Assembly: GCA_023548195.1 (NCBI GenBank)
Contig: JAJHZJ010000419.1
Location: forward strand, 2,292,773 to 2,356,772
DNA from: Bettongia penicillata ogilbyi
Lineage: Eukaryota > Chordata > Mammalia > Diprotodontia > Potoroidae
Direction: 5' to 3'
DNA: 64,000 bases
In this document: piece after piece, positions 22,120 through 33,849 of the stretch
Numbering within the stretch: position 1 is the stretch's first letter
How the letters are laid out: each line of letters opens with the position of its first letter
Position numbers and translations under genes: made by a program
The notes under the pieces: model-generated
What the model saw: the letters and a program-made list of their open reading frames with translations, nothing else
Told to the model about the DNA's origin: nothing
Databases searched by the model: none

Positions 22120-22320
22120 ACTGATTTAATATCATAGAATCATAACTTCAAGGGATTTTGGAGGTCATCTAATTTACTCCCTCTTTTTTTTTAAGGTGAG
22201 AAAACCAAAACTCAGGAAGTTTACATTACTTTTCTACTTTGCTTACTTTCCAGGCAGAATTTGAACCGAGGTCCTCTGACTTGAGAGTCAGTACTCTTTC
22301 TGCTGTATCGTGCTGCTCCC
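22120..22320 (-). repeat. MIR-type fragment
   Basis: 'atcatagaatcataacttca', 'gagaaaaccaaaactcagga', 'gaatttgaaccgaggtcctc' and 'actctttctgctgtatc' follow the antisense CORE-SINE order. Confidence 0.7.
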
Positions 22321-23423
22321 AGCTAACCTAAAAAGTGTTCATTAAATCCATTCTTAAGGCCAGTACTATTTTGATCTGAGTGTTTAACCTAGACCTGAGA
22401 ATAATAAACGGAGATGAAACTCATCCCTCCTGACTGAAGACTGTTTTAAGATTGTGATAGACTGCCAGTCTATAACAAGTCCTAGGACTTGAACTGCTAC
22501 TGAAAAGCTGCATAACCTTCCATTGGTTGCTTGAAACCCATGGAAGTTGGATTATCCAGTCCCACTTCTCATGCAATTCTAAATTTCATTATTTCTAATC
22601 TCTGAAATAATTTGAGAATATGGTATAGAACAAGTTATTCTGTGCCTTTATCTCATTTGCAGAGAAGACAGCTAGATCTTGGAACAGAATATGGGAATAT
22701 ATCTGTACTCAATTTTCTTCATCTGCTCTCACTACTGTGCTTTAAAAGTGTTACTCTCCTGTTGTGCCAGTACACACATTATGTTTCGTGAAGTATCTAA
22801 TATGTTATGGGAGCTTATTCAGCCAAATTCTTTGAGTCTGAAGTTACTACCTGGAAATAGATTAGGAACTTTTTGGAGGTGTGTTAGCTATTTGAAGCCA
22901 ATAGTTTCACTGAGCAAAATAGGACAGCTATCATGATGATTGGCAGTAAGATGTATGAAGAAAAGTTAAAGGGATTGGAATGGTTGTCTCTAACTAATGG
23001 GATGAAATTTAATAGTGATCTATATAAGGTCCTAAACTTGGGTTAAAAAAATCAGGGTTATTAAGGTTTATTAAGCCTGAAAAGGCTCAAGTCTTCAAGT
23101 GTGTGAAGGAGTCCTATTCTACTGATTAACTTTCCTTTTTAGCCCCTTTTCTAGAGTACCCACTTCTTGAGGGCAAGAATCTTATCTATCTGTATATTCC
23201 CCACAGTATCTGAATGCTTGAATACCAGAGGTCATAAAGGGGAACAAAAAGGGAAGGAAAAGATTTAAGATTTATATAGGGCTTACTATGTTCCAGGCCC
23301 TGTGCTCAGTGCTTTTTTTTCCCTCAAAATATTATTTAACATTATTTTTAGAATTTTTGAATTAGAAATTCTCTCCTCCCACCTGCCCCTCCTCTACTCA
23401 TGGAGAGGGAAAACGTTATGTTT
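22321..23423. other. Unique DNA, one repeat tail
   Basis: A short antisense L2/MIR3-type tail lies at 23268-23325 ('cttactatgttccaggccct'). The 85-codon frame at 22679-22936 has no recognised homology and is treated as chance. Confidence 0.45.
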
Positions 23424-24036
23424 TCTAGTCTCACTAGCTGTGTAACCCTGGGCAAGTCACTTAATCCTGACTGTCTTGCAAAATATATATGTGTATGAAT
23501 ATGTATATGTATGCATGTGTATATACATATGTATGCATGCATGTATACACACATGCACACATATGTACATATTGTTTGTATGTGTGTGTATGTATGAGAG
23601 AGAGAGAGAGAGAGAAAGGAAGCAAAGTCACTTGTAGATTCTGAGTCCAATATTATTTCGGATAGACTATGTTGCCTCTCCCCCAAAGCCCACAATGACT
23701 TAGTAGGTGTTGCTGTAATATACACATTCAGTGGAATAATTTGGTAAAGCGATGAAAGTGAAAGGTACATAGTTTGTTGAATGATAAGTGTGAGTACTTG
23801 GGAGAAAGTGAATAAGTGTTTAGGTGAAAATGAGTAGGTGGAAAGAACAATTTTATTATCAGCAAATGCTGATGATGGTGACATATGACATTTATATGGC
23901 ACTTTAAGGTTCACTAAGTACTTTAGAGACATTGTTTCATTTAAGTTTTACAACATCAACCCTATGAAGTAACTAGAACAAGTATCAGTATCAAAATTTT
24001 AGAGTTGAGGAAATAGAGGTTCAGAGAGGTCCAGTC
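23424..24036 (-). repeat. Inverted duplication, left arm
   Basis: This 613-bp segment is the reverse complement of 26559-27167, and by eye nearly identical. Differences are one visible substitution near 23443, microsatellite length changes and a few small indels. It begins and ends inside SINE sequence that does not continue into the flanks: the tail at 24036 breaks off mid-MIR and meets an L1 fragment, and 23424 breaks off mid-SINE. It is therefore the derived copy. Confidence 0.9.
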
Positions 24037-25125
24037 TCTGGACATTATTTATTGACATTAATTATTCATGTGAAGCCGTGCAAAACTTATTTCCATATTG
24101 TGTTGTCTAGTAAATTTTCAGTTATATCTGACCATAACCACTTTTAGGTCTTCTTGGCCAAGATACTGGAGTTAAGTGGCTTGTTATTTCCTTCTTGAGC
24201 TCATTTTACGATGAGGAAACTGAAGCAAATGAGTTTGTGACTTTCCCAGGGTCATACAGAGATTAAATGTCTTGAGGTCAGATTTGAACTCAGGAAACTC
24301 TTGAATCCAACCTTGGCACTCTATATGCTGTACCACCTGACTGCCCTTATTTCCATATTTGCCATGTTGAAAAAGAAAACCACACATACAAACACACACA
24401 CACACACACATGAAAGAAAACTAAAGAAGGCTTTTGAAAGTATGCTTCAATCTACACTCAGAATTTATCAGTTATCTCTCTGGAAGTGGATGGCATTTTT
24501 CATCATGAGTCCTTTGGAACTGTCTTGGATCATTGTGTTGACAAGAGTAACCAAGTCTTTCACAGTTGGCCATCATTATGATATTGTACCATGTACAATG
24601 ATCTCCTAGTTCTGCTCATTTCACTTTGCATCAATACAATTAGGTCTTCCCATATTTCAGAAAAACTGAAACATTTTGCTTTTCATTTCTTGAAGCACCA
24701 TGTACTCTATCATAATTTTATGCCACAAATTGTTCAGTCATACCCCAATTTATGGGCAACCCTTCAATTTTCAATTCTTTGTCACTACAAAAAGAGTTGC
24801 TGTAAATATTTTTGGACACATGGGTTCTTTTTCCTTGAATTCTTTGGGGTACAGAACTAGTAGTGGTATTGCTGGGTCAAAGGGCATGCACAATTTTATA
24901 ACCATTTAGGCATAGTTCCAAATTTTTCTCCAGTTAACAACACTGCCAACAACTCATCAGTGTACCTATTTTTCCTCATCCCTTCCAGAATTTGTCACTT
25001 TTGATAGGTTTGAAATGTACCTAAAAGTTGTTTTCATTTGCCTTTCACTAATCAATAGTGACTTAGAATTTTTTTTTTGTATAATTATAAATAGCTTGAT
25101 GTGCTTCAAAAAGGAATTCTGGTTA
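24037..25125 (-). mobile_element. L1 3'UTR and ORF2 C-terminal fragment
   Basis: Antisense L1 3' sequence comparable to 42890-43660 and 46560-47110: 'gccatgttgaaaaagaaaac', 'tggccatcattatgatattg', 'gtattgctgggtcaaagggc', 'gttttcatttgcctttcact'. A SINE at 24100-24345 interrupts it and a (CA)n lies at 24391-24411. Frame-disrupted. Confidence 0.8.
24100..24345 (-). mobile_element. tRNA-headed SINE, RTE-like tail (type A)
   Basis: Minus-strand SINE inserted in an L1 fragment. A perfect 14-bp target duplication, cttatttccatatt, lies at 24086-24099 and 24346-24359. The tail has 'cttggccaagatactggagt' and 'atttccttcttgagctcatt', the pattern shared with BovB/RTE-tailed SINEs. The body is diverged. 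Confidence 0.87.
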
Positions 25126-25129
25126 CGCG

Positions 25130-25387
25130 ACTATTGCTTTCAGGTATTTCATTCATGCCCAAATTTTCCTGACCACATTTGGGTTTTTCTTGGCAAAGAT
25201 ACTTGAGTGGTTTGCCATTTCCTTCTCCAGTTCATTTTACAGGTGAGGAAACTAAGGCAAATGGGATTAAGTAATTTTCCCAGGGTCACACAGCTAATAA
25301 ATGACTGAGACCAGATTAGAATTCAGAAAGATGAGTGTTCTTGACTCTAGGGCAGGTATTCTAGCTGTCATACCACTTAGCTACCCT
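25130..25387 (-). mobile_element. tRNA-headed SINE, RTE-like tail (type A)
   Basis: 'cttggcaaagatacttgagt', 'gccatttccttctccagttc', 'acaggtgaggaaactaaggc', 'agggtcacacagctaataaa' and the antisense head 'cataccacttagctaccc' run in order. Confidence 0.85.
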
Positions 25388-26465
25388 TACCAATGGCCAA
25401 ACATAGGGTTTTTAAAGATAAATTGTGGAATCTCTCTCCAATGATTTTTTTAAAAGTAGGTAGATAAATTTCATTCGGCACTGATTTTGTAGTTAGATAA
25501 AATTTCTGCAGGAAGATATGTTGGGGTATGTGATTAAAAGAAGAGCTATAGATGTATGAAATATCAGATAAGGTGCAGAGGGGCAACTGAGAAAAGAATG
25601 AAAAGAGCTGATAGATAGTTTACTGAAAGTATTATTTAGAGGAGAAAGAGGAAACATCAGCAAATAAATTGAAATTCACACAAAAGTTGCTGAGCAATCA
25701 TTAAATGTTTTCCTCAAGGACTAAGAAGTTCAAAGGGTTAGATGAGAACATTTTTTTTTTTTAGTAATGACATCCATCTAATGTTGTTAATGTTATCAAG
25801 TTTATTTTCATGTTTAGTAGCATAGTTCATGCCAGGGCAGAAATGATGTGAAGCAATTAGTTTGACATACTGCTAATATGAGACCTCCAGTTCATTATCG
25901 TCAATTCAAAACCAGAAGTTTTAAATTCATGACACTCATTTAAATGTAAGTTATACTCATATACCCCTAAACAAATATACACATACACAAGAAGTCTATA
26001 ACGCTATATTTGTAATTACTTGTCCACCAACCAGTTGTATTGACTTTGTAGTAATCCTAATGAGTGTTGTTGGGGTTTTTTTAACCAGATATGTGATTTC
26101 ATTGGTTTTGGATCTTTGGGCTAGCTTTTGCTCACTTTGCTGACTCGGCTCCTATCTAAACTCCTGAAGCAATTATTGCTTGTTTTATACATTTGGCACT
26201 TGGAAGATAGCACCCTTATGTTCTTACTTGTGTTCTGTCTCAACTGGAATGGGACTTCTGAGAATATTCCCCTGTATTCTTAGGGTCTATTCAATCCAAT
26301 TCAATGAATATTTCTTGAAGTACACAATCCCTGGAAGGATTTGTGCCAGGGGAAAGGCAGCACACAAACAGAAACAAGGGTCCTTCATTACTTTCAAGGA
26401 ATTTGCCTTCTGTTACATAACCAGGCAAATAAGAGGTGCTCAATAAAAGTTTATTTTTTTGCTAT
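25388..26465. other. Mostly unique DNA with one repeat tail
   Basis: A minus-strand MIR3/L3-like piece is visible at about 26285-26425 ('atttgtgccaggggaaaggc', 'caaggaatttgcc'). Otherwise nothing was recognised. Confidence 0.45.
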
Positions 26466-26710
26466 CAGGCAGCATGGTATAATAGAAGCTAGAGTCTGGG
26501 GTCAGGAAAACTGAGTTGTGAATACCACTTCTGACATTTACAAACCGTCAGGATGAGTGACTGGACCTCTCTGAACCTCTATTTCCTCAACTCTAAAATT
26601 TTGATACTGATACTTGTTCTAGTTACTTCATAGGGTTGATGTTGTAAAACTTAAATGAAACAATGTCTCTAAAGTACTTAGTGAACCTTAAAAGTGCCAT
26701 ATAAATGTCA
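26466..26710 (+). repeat. MIR-type SINE, unbroken across the inverted-repeat edge
   Basis: Starts 'ggcagcatggtataatagaa' and continues through 'tctgacatttacaaaccgtc' to 'gtgccatataaatgtcat'. It crosses position 26559, the edge of the right inverted arm, without a break. This shows that the right arm is in its original place. Confidence 0.75.
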
Positions 26711-27167
26711 TATGTCACCATCATCAGCATTTGCTGATAATAAAATTGTTCTTTCCACTTACTCATTTTCACCTAAACACTTATTCACTTTCTCCCAAGT
26801 ACTCACACTTATCATTCAACAAACTATGTACCTTTCATCGCTTTACCAAATTATTCCACTGAATGTGTATATTACAGCAACACCTACTAAGTCATTGTGG
26901 GCTTTGGGGAGAGGCAACATAGTCTATCCGAAATAATATTGGACTCAGAATCTACAAGTGACTTTGCTTCCTTTCTTTCTCTCTCTCTCTCATACATACA
27001 CACACATACAAACAATATGTACATATGTGTGCATGTGTGTATACATGCATGCATACATATGTATATACACATGCATACATATACATATTCATACACACAC
27101 ATATATATTTTGCAAGACAGTCAGGATTAAGTGACTTGCCCAGGGTCACACAGCTAGTGAGACTAGA
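26559..27167 (+). repeat. Inverted duplication, right arm (source copy)
   Basis: Reverse complement of 23424-24036. Contents: MIR 3' part, a unique 'ccatcatcagcatttgctga' block, a (CT)n and (CATA)n microsatellite region (26972-27110) and the start of a type A-like SINE. Repeats at both edges continue into flanking DNA here but not at the other arm. Confidence 0.9.
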
Positions 27168-27238
27168 TTTAAATTCAGGTTCTTCTGACTCTAGGGCCAG
27201 TGATTTACTTGCTGTACCACCTTGCTATCCTCCCCACC
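27112..27238 (-). repeat. SINE core and head, minus strand
   Basis: 'attaagtgacttgcccaggg', 'tcacacagctagtgag', 'tcttctgactctagggccag' and 'gctgtaccaccttgctatcc' give an antisense CORE/tRNA-like head. It continues across the arm edge at 27167. Confidence 0.75.
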
Positions 27239-27269
27239 CTTTTTTTTTAACATTTTTAATTTTTTTCAC

Positions 27270-28475
27270 TCTCTTATTAACTCCCTGCAGTTTCATGTCT
27301 GATCTACTCATTCAACCAAAACTGCTCTCTCCAAATTTACTAAGAATTTCTTAATTGTCAAATAGAATAGCCTTCTATTAAGCCTCATATTTTTTTATAT
27401 CTCTGCAGCCTTTAACACTCTCCTTGATATTTTCTTCTTTCAAAGTTTTCATGACACTACCACCTCCTGGTTCTCTTACTATTTATCTAACTCCTTCTTA
27501 GTCTCCTTTGCTATATCTTCATTCAGATCATGCTCAGGAACAATGAGTATCCCACAGGATTCTATCCTGGACCCTCTTCTCCTATATTATTTCAGTTGGT
27601 GAGCTCATCATTTCTGAATGACTTCAATGATCGTATCTGTGCTGATGATTGTCTAACCTAGCCCTAACCTATTTCATCTTGACCTTCAGACTTATATCTC
27701 CAACAACCTATTCACACATCCAAGTAGGAGGCTCACAGACATTTCAAATTCATTATGTCCAATACTGAATTCATTATTTTCCCTCTCAGACCCAGTCCTT
27801 TTCCCAAATTTCCTATTGTTATCCAGAGAACCACTATCTTCCTACTCACCCAGGTTCACAACCTAAGTGTTATTCTCTAATGCTCACTCTTGCCCAGTCT
27901 GTTAAATCTGTCACCAAGGTCTGATGAGTTCAACCTTTGTTACATCACTAAGAGACTAGCATATGCTATCTCTCTTTCCTCTGACACAGCCATTACTCTG
28001 GGTCATCATCACCTCATGGTTGGATATTGCAATAGCCTGTTTTTGTCTGCCTTCCACAAGTCTGTCCACTGCATTCTATCTTCCACTCAACTGTTGAAGT
28101 GATCTTCTGAAAGCACAGGTCTGACCATGCTCACACCCCTCCCCCAATAAACTTTAATGTCTGCCTATCACCTCTGTGATCAAATGTAAAAAGTCCTCTG
28201 TTGGGTATTCAAAGCCCTACATGACTTGTTCTCCCTCTCCCACACAGGTATTCTCTGATCCAATGACCCTAGCCTCCATGTTGTTCAATGAATAAGTTAC
28301 TTCATCTTTCAACTCCAGACATTTTCACCGGTTATCTCCCCATGCCTGAAATTTTCTCCCTCTTCATCTCTGCCTCCTAGCTTCCTTCAGATCTCAACTA
28401 AAATCTCACTTCTATAAGAAGCCTTTCTAAATTCCCCTAAATAATAGTACCTTCTCTATGTTGATTATTTCCCTA
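27270..28475 (+). pseudogene. L2 LINE reverse-transcriptase relic
   Basis: A plus-strand L2 (CR1 clade) ORF fragment. Visible RT landmarks include 'gcagcctttaacactctcct' (AFNTLL-like), 'ggattctatcctggaccctc' (the S-V-L-G-P-L motif, degraded) and TGT GCT GAT GAT at 27638-27649, the F/YADD catalytic motif with Cys in the first position. Many stops and frameshifts. L2 is long extinct in therian mammals, so this is a fossil. Confidence 0.82.
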
Positions 28476-29812
28476 AACAGTGATGGAGTGCTTCAAGCTG
28501 TATCTCAAGGCTCAGCTTCTTTCCCATAAATGTCAATTACACAAAGACCATCACACGTAGTAAATAGCAAATAAATTCAAGTAGATAGAAAACATATAAC
28601 AAGAACCACATTTATACAACACTTCAAGATTTGTAGACTGTTTTCAAAAAACAAGAGTGAGAGTCCAGTGAAGATGAGATGACATATATTTGTACTGGAC
28701 CTATCAGTATCATTGTATGACTTCTACTAGTAGCACTCAATAGCATATGAGAAGGAGTGAAAGCCAGTGGTTGGAGATGACTCATGCTAGTGGTTTGGCA
28801 AAGTGTCAGTACTACTAATAGAAGTGGAAAAAAGGGCATCAGGGGTACAGGGCACTGTCAGTAGGGCCAGGACTGAAAGAAGATATACCAACTAGGGTTT
28901 AATAATAGATCAGAGAAAATGGAGGTGCAGGAGATCATGGTGATGTTGCTGCATAGACTAAGGAAGAGTAAGTTATAGAGAACAGTAGAAAGATGACATA
29001 TGGTGATCAAAGATGAAGAATTCTGTATTAAAGAACACAGAGGTAACAAAGTTAGGGATGATTATGAGACCTAAAATATGACTAACTTTATGGATGGCTG
29101 AGATAAAGTTAAGATAGAGATCATGAGAACTGAAGAAGTGAAAAAAATGAAAAGCCAGAATGCAGAGGGGGCATCAATCAATATGTTGAAGTTTACAACT
29201 ACTAATTAAGGTCTTAGGGAAGAGAGGAAGACTATAAAAACTATACTGAAGTGCTTCAGAAAGGAGGGAGAGAAGCCTGAGCTTATAGTAACAAGTGTCT
29301 GAAGTGTTTGATACAGATAACAAGAACTTGCAAAGAAGAAAGGTTGTAAGGTGCTAGTGGAAAGAGTCTATTTGTGAGCAGTAGTGTTAAGCAAAAACTG
29401 TTATAACTTACTCATGGCCAAATATGTTGAGGGCATGGAGATGGCACAGCTAGCACTGAAAAGTGATGCAAAAGAAGTTGCCAATCCTGGTTGACTTAAG
29501 TCCAAAGATCGCCTCATTGCATTTGTTTCCAGTGATATTCTCATACAGCACTACTTGTTTTGAATTGTTCTAAACATTATTTTCTCTTAAAATTATTTAT
29601 GTTTGGCTATTTTAATGGAAATAGAGCTTTGGTCATAAAATGTGTTAGAAGGTATTTATTATTCATAAATATACATCTACATGATTTGCAGCAGGGAACC
29701 AACATAGAAGACATCAACCATGTTGCAAAAGAAAACACAAACCAAATAAAGTAATAAAAATAAAGAAATTTAAGTGTGTGTGTGGTGTGTGTGTGTGTAT
29801 TTATATATATAG
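28476..29812. other. Unique DNA with one TG microsatellite
   Basis: No recognised repeat or exon. (TG)n lies at 29774-29800. Confidence 0.45.
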
Positions 29813-29814
29813 TC

Positions 29815-29965
29815 AGTCTACATTGAGTTCATCAGTTCTCTCTCTGGAGGTAGATAGCATTTTTCATCATAGGTCCTTCGATCATTTTCTTGATCAGAGG
29901 AGTTAAGTCTTTCACTGTTAAACAATGGGTTTTTTTATTTTTTGAAAAACATTCCACTGTATATA
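29815..29965 (-). mobile_element. L1 3'UTR fragment
   Basis: 'attgagttcatcagttctct', 'agcatttttcatcataggtc' and 'aagtctttcactgtta' match the antisense L1 3' region at 24455-24570 and 43010-43130. Confidence 0.7.
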
Positions 29966-31130
29966 ATAGCTATCAAATGAAGGGCTTACATTATTACCAT
30001 TGTTGAATGACAAATTCAAAGCAGATGATTAGTAAATCTAAATCACTAATAGAAAAAAATCAGATCATGAACATGATTCATATTCATCTTTGTTAATTAT
30101 TAAGTGCATCTCATTTCCCTATTCTTTTCATTTTTAATGCTTCAATGACCATGCTGTTAAATTTTATGCATGAAGTTACATGGTAAAAACTCCATTATAC
30201 ATTTGCATTTTGTAAAAGCATTGGATTGTATAAAGTGGAAAAAATAAAACTAAATTATGCTACTTATTCAGTATGCATAGTCATGTAGTGCTATCTATCT
30301 TCCAATCTACATATGTATAAGGTGTATATCACTATTTTATCTAGGCACTCAAGCAACAAGCGAATTCCTGAATATGGTTAATATATTCAGTAAGCAAGAC
30401 TTTATCAACACCTAGTATCTGCCTTAATTTGGTAACTTCGTATGAACAACTGGTGCACGGTGACCTTTGATAATTTTTGTGGCTCCCTAGTATTCTCAGA
30501 GGTTTTATATTCCATGTATAATATCACACATTTTAATATTCTTATCCATTCTTTGACCTTCTTGGTTTTTATATGCATGCTAAAAACCCACAATATCTAC
30601 TACAAAAAAAATCAAAGCTCTTCTATTCAGACATGACAGTGTGGTCAGTTATTTGAATAAATATTTCCAACTTGCTCAACTTTTCAAAGCTTAAGTATGC
30701 ATGAGAATGGCAATATTTAAGTAGGATAACCTCATGAAAAGGAAATAATATGTATCTTTATAGCTATAGACATAGCTATATCTATCTACATGTACATATT
30801 CTTATTCATAATTGCTCTGGGCATCATCAGTCATCTTGATTTTTGTCTTACCAAACAACAGAGAGAGAGAGACAGAGACAGAGACAGACAGAAAGAGAGA
30901 GAGAGAAAAGAGAGCATGAGAACTCTGCAAATCTTAAAGGACTCTCTAAACATTAGCTTTTATCAGTATTACCAATTATCCATCACTCGATATATAATTG
31001 TCCTGCCTCATTCTCTGGTTATACATCTCTAATGACATCAGAATGAAATGTTTCACCCTGTTCACACTCATCGTGTACCTTTCTATTTGCCTTTTAATTC
31101 TTTATAGTCCTCATCAGAGACTGTAGTAAG
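29966..31130. other. Unique DNA with a (GA)n tract
   Basis: (GAGA/GACA)n lies at 30861-30912, preceded by a type B SINE-tail-like scrap ('gggcatcatcagtcatcttg'). Otherwise nothing was recognised. Confidence 0.45.
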
Positions 31131-31134
31131 ACTT

Positions 31135-31440
31135 AAAGTAAATCACTCAGTCTATAAACATTTATTAAGCGATTAATATTGGCAGACACTGTAGTGACTA
31201 TAGAGGGTACAAAGGAAAGATACACAGAAGGGCAAAAACATTTTCTGCTCTCAGTGACTAGAATTCTAATGGAGAAGACAAAATGTAAATAAGTATGTAG
31301 AAGACATATACAAAATACATGGAGAGTAATCTCAGAGTGGGGAGACACTACCAGCTGTAGGTGGGGCTGGGAAAAATCCTACAGGAGGCAAGATTTTAGC
31401 TGAATCTTAAAGGATGCCAGGGAAACCAAGAGTTGGCACC
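31135..31440 (-). repeat. MIR3/L3-type old repeat
   Basis: 'ataaacatttattaagcgat', 'ggagaagacaaaatgtaaat', 'ggattt/gattttagctgaatct' and 'aaggatgccagggaaac' follow a common mammalian-wide repeat. The exact family is uncertain. Confidence 0.55.
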
Positions 31441-31914
31441 AGTAAAATACTGGTATTTTAAAACATGGGCTTTTTTGTTTCTTGGAGAAGCTTTGGGCCA
31501 TTTTAAAGGCACTATGTAATTTACCGAAGGCAATCTGGCTCCCTTTCTTCCTCTTGTTCAGTTCTGGATCCATTTCTTTGCCCAGCTCCAGTTTCTGTCC
31601 ACTATATGGTTACTAATACACCAGTTGTTTTGGTTGTCCATCAATTGCATATCATAGTCTGGACAATAAGTATTTTTCAACCATTTGATTCTTCAGGCTA
31701 AATGCTTTTAAATACTTAAGTATCTTATTTAGGATTTTCTTCAGAATGTTTATGGGTTTGGTTTGATTAGCATCTTGTTATCCTTAGATGGGAACATCTG
31801 GAGTCCCTTGCCATCACTAGGAGATCCCTCATATTTAAACTCTGTGTTAGACATCCTCTATAAGAGTGGCAAAAGCTGTTAACAAGCCTCAGTTGATAGT
31901 AATGAAACCACCAA

Positions 31915-33310
31915 TCCTGTCATTTCTTAGAGCAAAATAGGACTTCCTCACAATCATCTACCACAACTTGGTTAAGCCATTCATCAATTGATGGGCATCC
32001 CCTCAATTTCTAATACTTTTCCACCACAAAAAGAGCTACTACAAATATTTTTGCATGTAGAAGTTCTTTTCTTTTTTCTTTAATCTCTTTGGGATCCAGG
32101 TCTACTAGATATTACTAGGTCAGGTATTACTAGATCAAAAACTGTACAGTTTAATAGCCTATTGGTCATAGCTCCAGATTGTTCTCCACAATGGTGGAAC
32201 CAGTTCACTCCTCCACTAACAGTTCATTAATGTACCTATTTTTCATTATCACCTCCAGAATTTGTCATTTCTGATAGGTATGAGGCAGTACCCCAGAGCT
32301 GTGGTACCCCAGAGTTGTGGTACCCCAGAGCTGCAGTACCCCAGAGCTGCGGTACCCGAGGGTTGTGGTACCCCAGAGCTGCGGTACCCCAGAGCTGCGG
32401 TACCCCAGAGCTGCGGTACCCCAGAGTTGTGGTACCCCAGAGCTGCGGTACCCCAGAGCTGTGGTACCCCAGAGCTGCGGTACCTGAGGGTTGTGGTACC
32501 CCAGAGATGCGGTACCCCAGAGCTGTGGTACCTGAGGGTTGTGGTACCCCAGAGCTGTGGTACCCAAGGGTTGTGGTACCCGAGGGTTGTGGTATCCCAG
32601 AGCTGCGGTACCCCAGAGCTGCAGTACCCGAGGGTTGTGGTACCCCAGAGTTGTGGTACCCCAGAGTTGTGGTACCCAAGGGTTGTGGTACCCCAGAGCT
32701 GCGGTATCCCAGAGCTGTGGTACCCCAGAGTTGTGGTACCCCAGGGCTGTGGTACCCCAGAGTTGTTTTCATTTTATTTTCTCTAATTAATAGTGATTTA
32801 AAGTTGTTATTTCATATTATTTTGTATAGCTTTGGTTTCTTCCTCAGAAAACTGTGTGTTCATATCCTTTGACTATCAATTGGGGAAAGGCTCTTACCTT
32901 TACAAATTTGAATCAGTTCTGTACTTAGTATATACTTAAGAAATGAGGTCTTTATAAGAGAAATTTGATGTATTTTTATATTACTTTTTCCATAATACCT
33001 TTTAACAAAATCTAGTTCCCTGCTTGTTATTTTTAATTAGGTCTCTTTAGTTTTTGCTTTGTCTGAGATCATCCCTTCCTTGTTTTGTATTAGCTGAAGC
33101 ATAATAGATTCTGCTCCAGCCATTTATTTTAACTCTGTGTCTATCTTTCTGTTTCAAGTGTGTTTGTTACATACAGCATACTGTTGGATTCTGGTTTCTG
33201 ACCCATTTTGTTATCCACTTCTATTTTGTGAGTTGGCTTACTCCATTGATATCCACAGTTATGATTGCTGCGTATTTTCCTCCATCCTATTTTCTGATCC
33301 GAGGCATTGT
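31915..33310 (-). mobile_element. Old L1 with internal deletion and minisatellite
   Basis: Antisense L1 from the 3' region ('gccattcatcaattgatggg', 'tcatttctgataggtatgag') through the ORF2 C-terminus (32768-32990) to the ORF2 N-terminal endonuclease region ('ctgtgtctatctttctgttt', 'tatccacagttatgattgct' at 33140-33275). Most of the reverse-transcriptase part is missing. The 480-bp array at 32288-32767 grew inside it. Confidence 0.8.
32288..32767. repeat. 16-bp minisatellite, 30 units, in perfect register
   Basis: Thirty consecutive 16-bp units (first GTA at 32288, last unit starting 32752; 464/16 = 29 steps exactly). The main unit is gtaccccagagctgcg. Variants differ at the middle (ccagag, cgaggg, ctgaggg, ccaaggg) and end (ctgc, ctgt, ttgt). 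Most unit joins create GGTACC. Units have no stop in most frames and 16 is not a multiple of 3, so long overlapping ORFs appear on both strands; these are artefacts. GC-rich and CpG-containing in AT-rich surroundings. Confidence 0.97.
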
Positions 33311-33477
33311 TTTAAAATTGTAGGGGGGAGAATATGGGGAAACTTCAGTTGGGTACCAGTCTGTATTTCGCTATCTTGTCTCCATCCCTCAACAATAGTT
33401 GCTAATATTTCACATTCCACTAGCAATGAATTAAACATTTCAAGTTGCTGAAAGCCATCAGGATGGACCCTAGTATA

Positions 33478-33602
33478 CCAACTCTGTTTTGTTCAGTTTT
33501 ATTGGTTTTGCCCAACTCCTCTCCCCCATTTGGGATTTTCTTAGCAAAGATCTGGAGTAGTTTATTATTTCCTTCTCCAAGTATACCCAGGTAGTCATTT
33601 AG
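33478..33602 (-). repeat. Type A SINE tail fragment
   Basis: 'gggattttcttagcaaagat' and 'tttccttctccaag' give the RTE-like tail only; core and head are absent. Confidence 0.6.
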
Positions 33603-33849
33603 CAAATACCTTAGTAAAACCTGAAAGAGTTAACGCAAGTCACAGAAGAGTGAAGCTGTAAATCTAAGACTCATCCTAAAATGATATTTTTTTTGAGGTT
33701 TAGAGGGTGAGCACCTCTCTTTCTTTGTGTAAAATTCATCATTGCCCCCAAGCATGGAAAGTTTTGGTCCAAAAGGTGAATTTGAGAATAGATGAATAAT
33801 GTTTTAAAAATAAACAAATGTGTTTTTTTTTCTGAGTCAGAGTAATTTT

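Noticed and set aside
23348..23932. 194-codon minus ORF, partly repeated at 26694-26936 as an apparent paralogue
   Set aside because: The similarity is the inverted DNA duplication. The frame runs through a microsatellite and SINE sequence and differs by frame-shifting indels between arms, so it is not under protein selection.
32288..32767. CRISPR-like regular repeat
   Set aside because: The repeats are contiguous with no spacers, in a mammalian L1 context.
32236..32872. Five overlapping ORFs of 83-185 codons on both strands encoding Tyr-Pro-Arg-like repeat proteins
   Set aside because: They come from the 16-bp minisatellite, whose unit lacks stops and shifts frame each copy, giving a 16-residue repeat in several frames at once.
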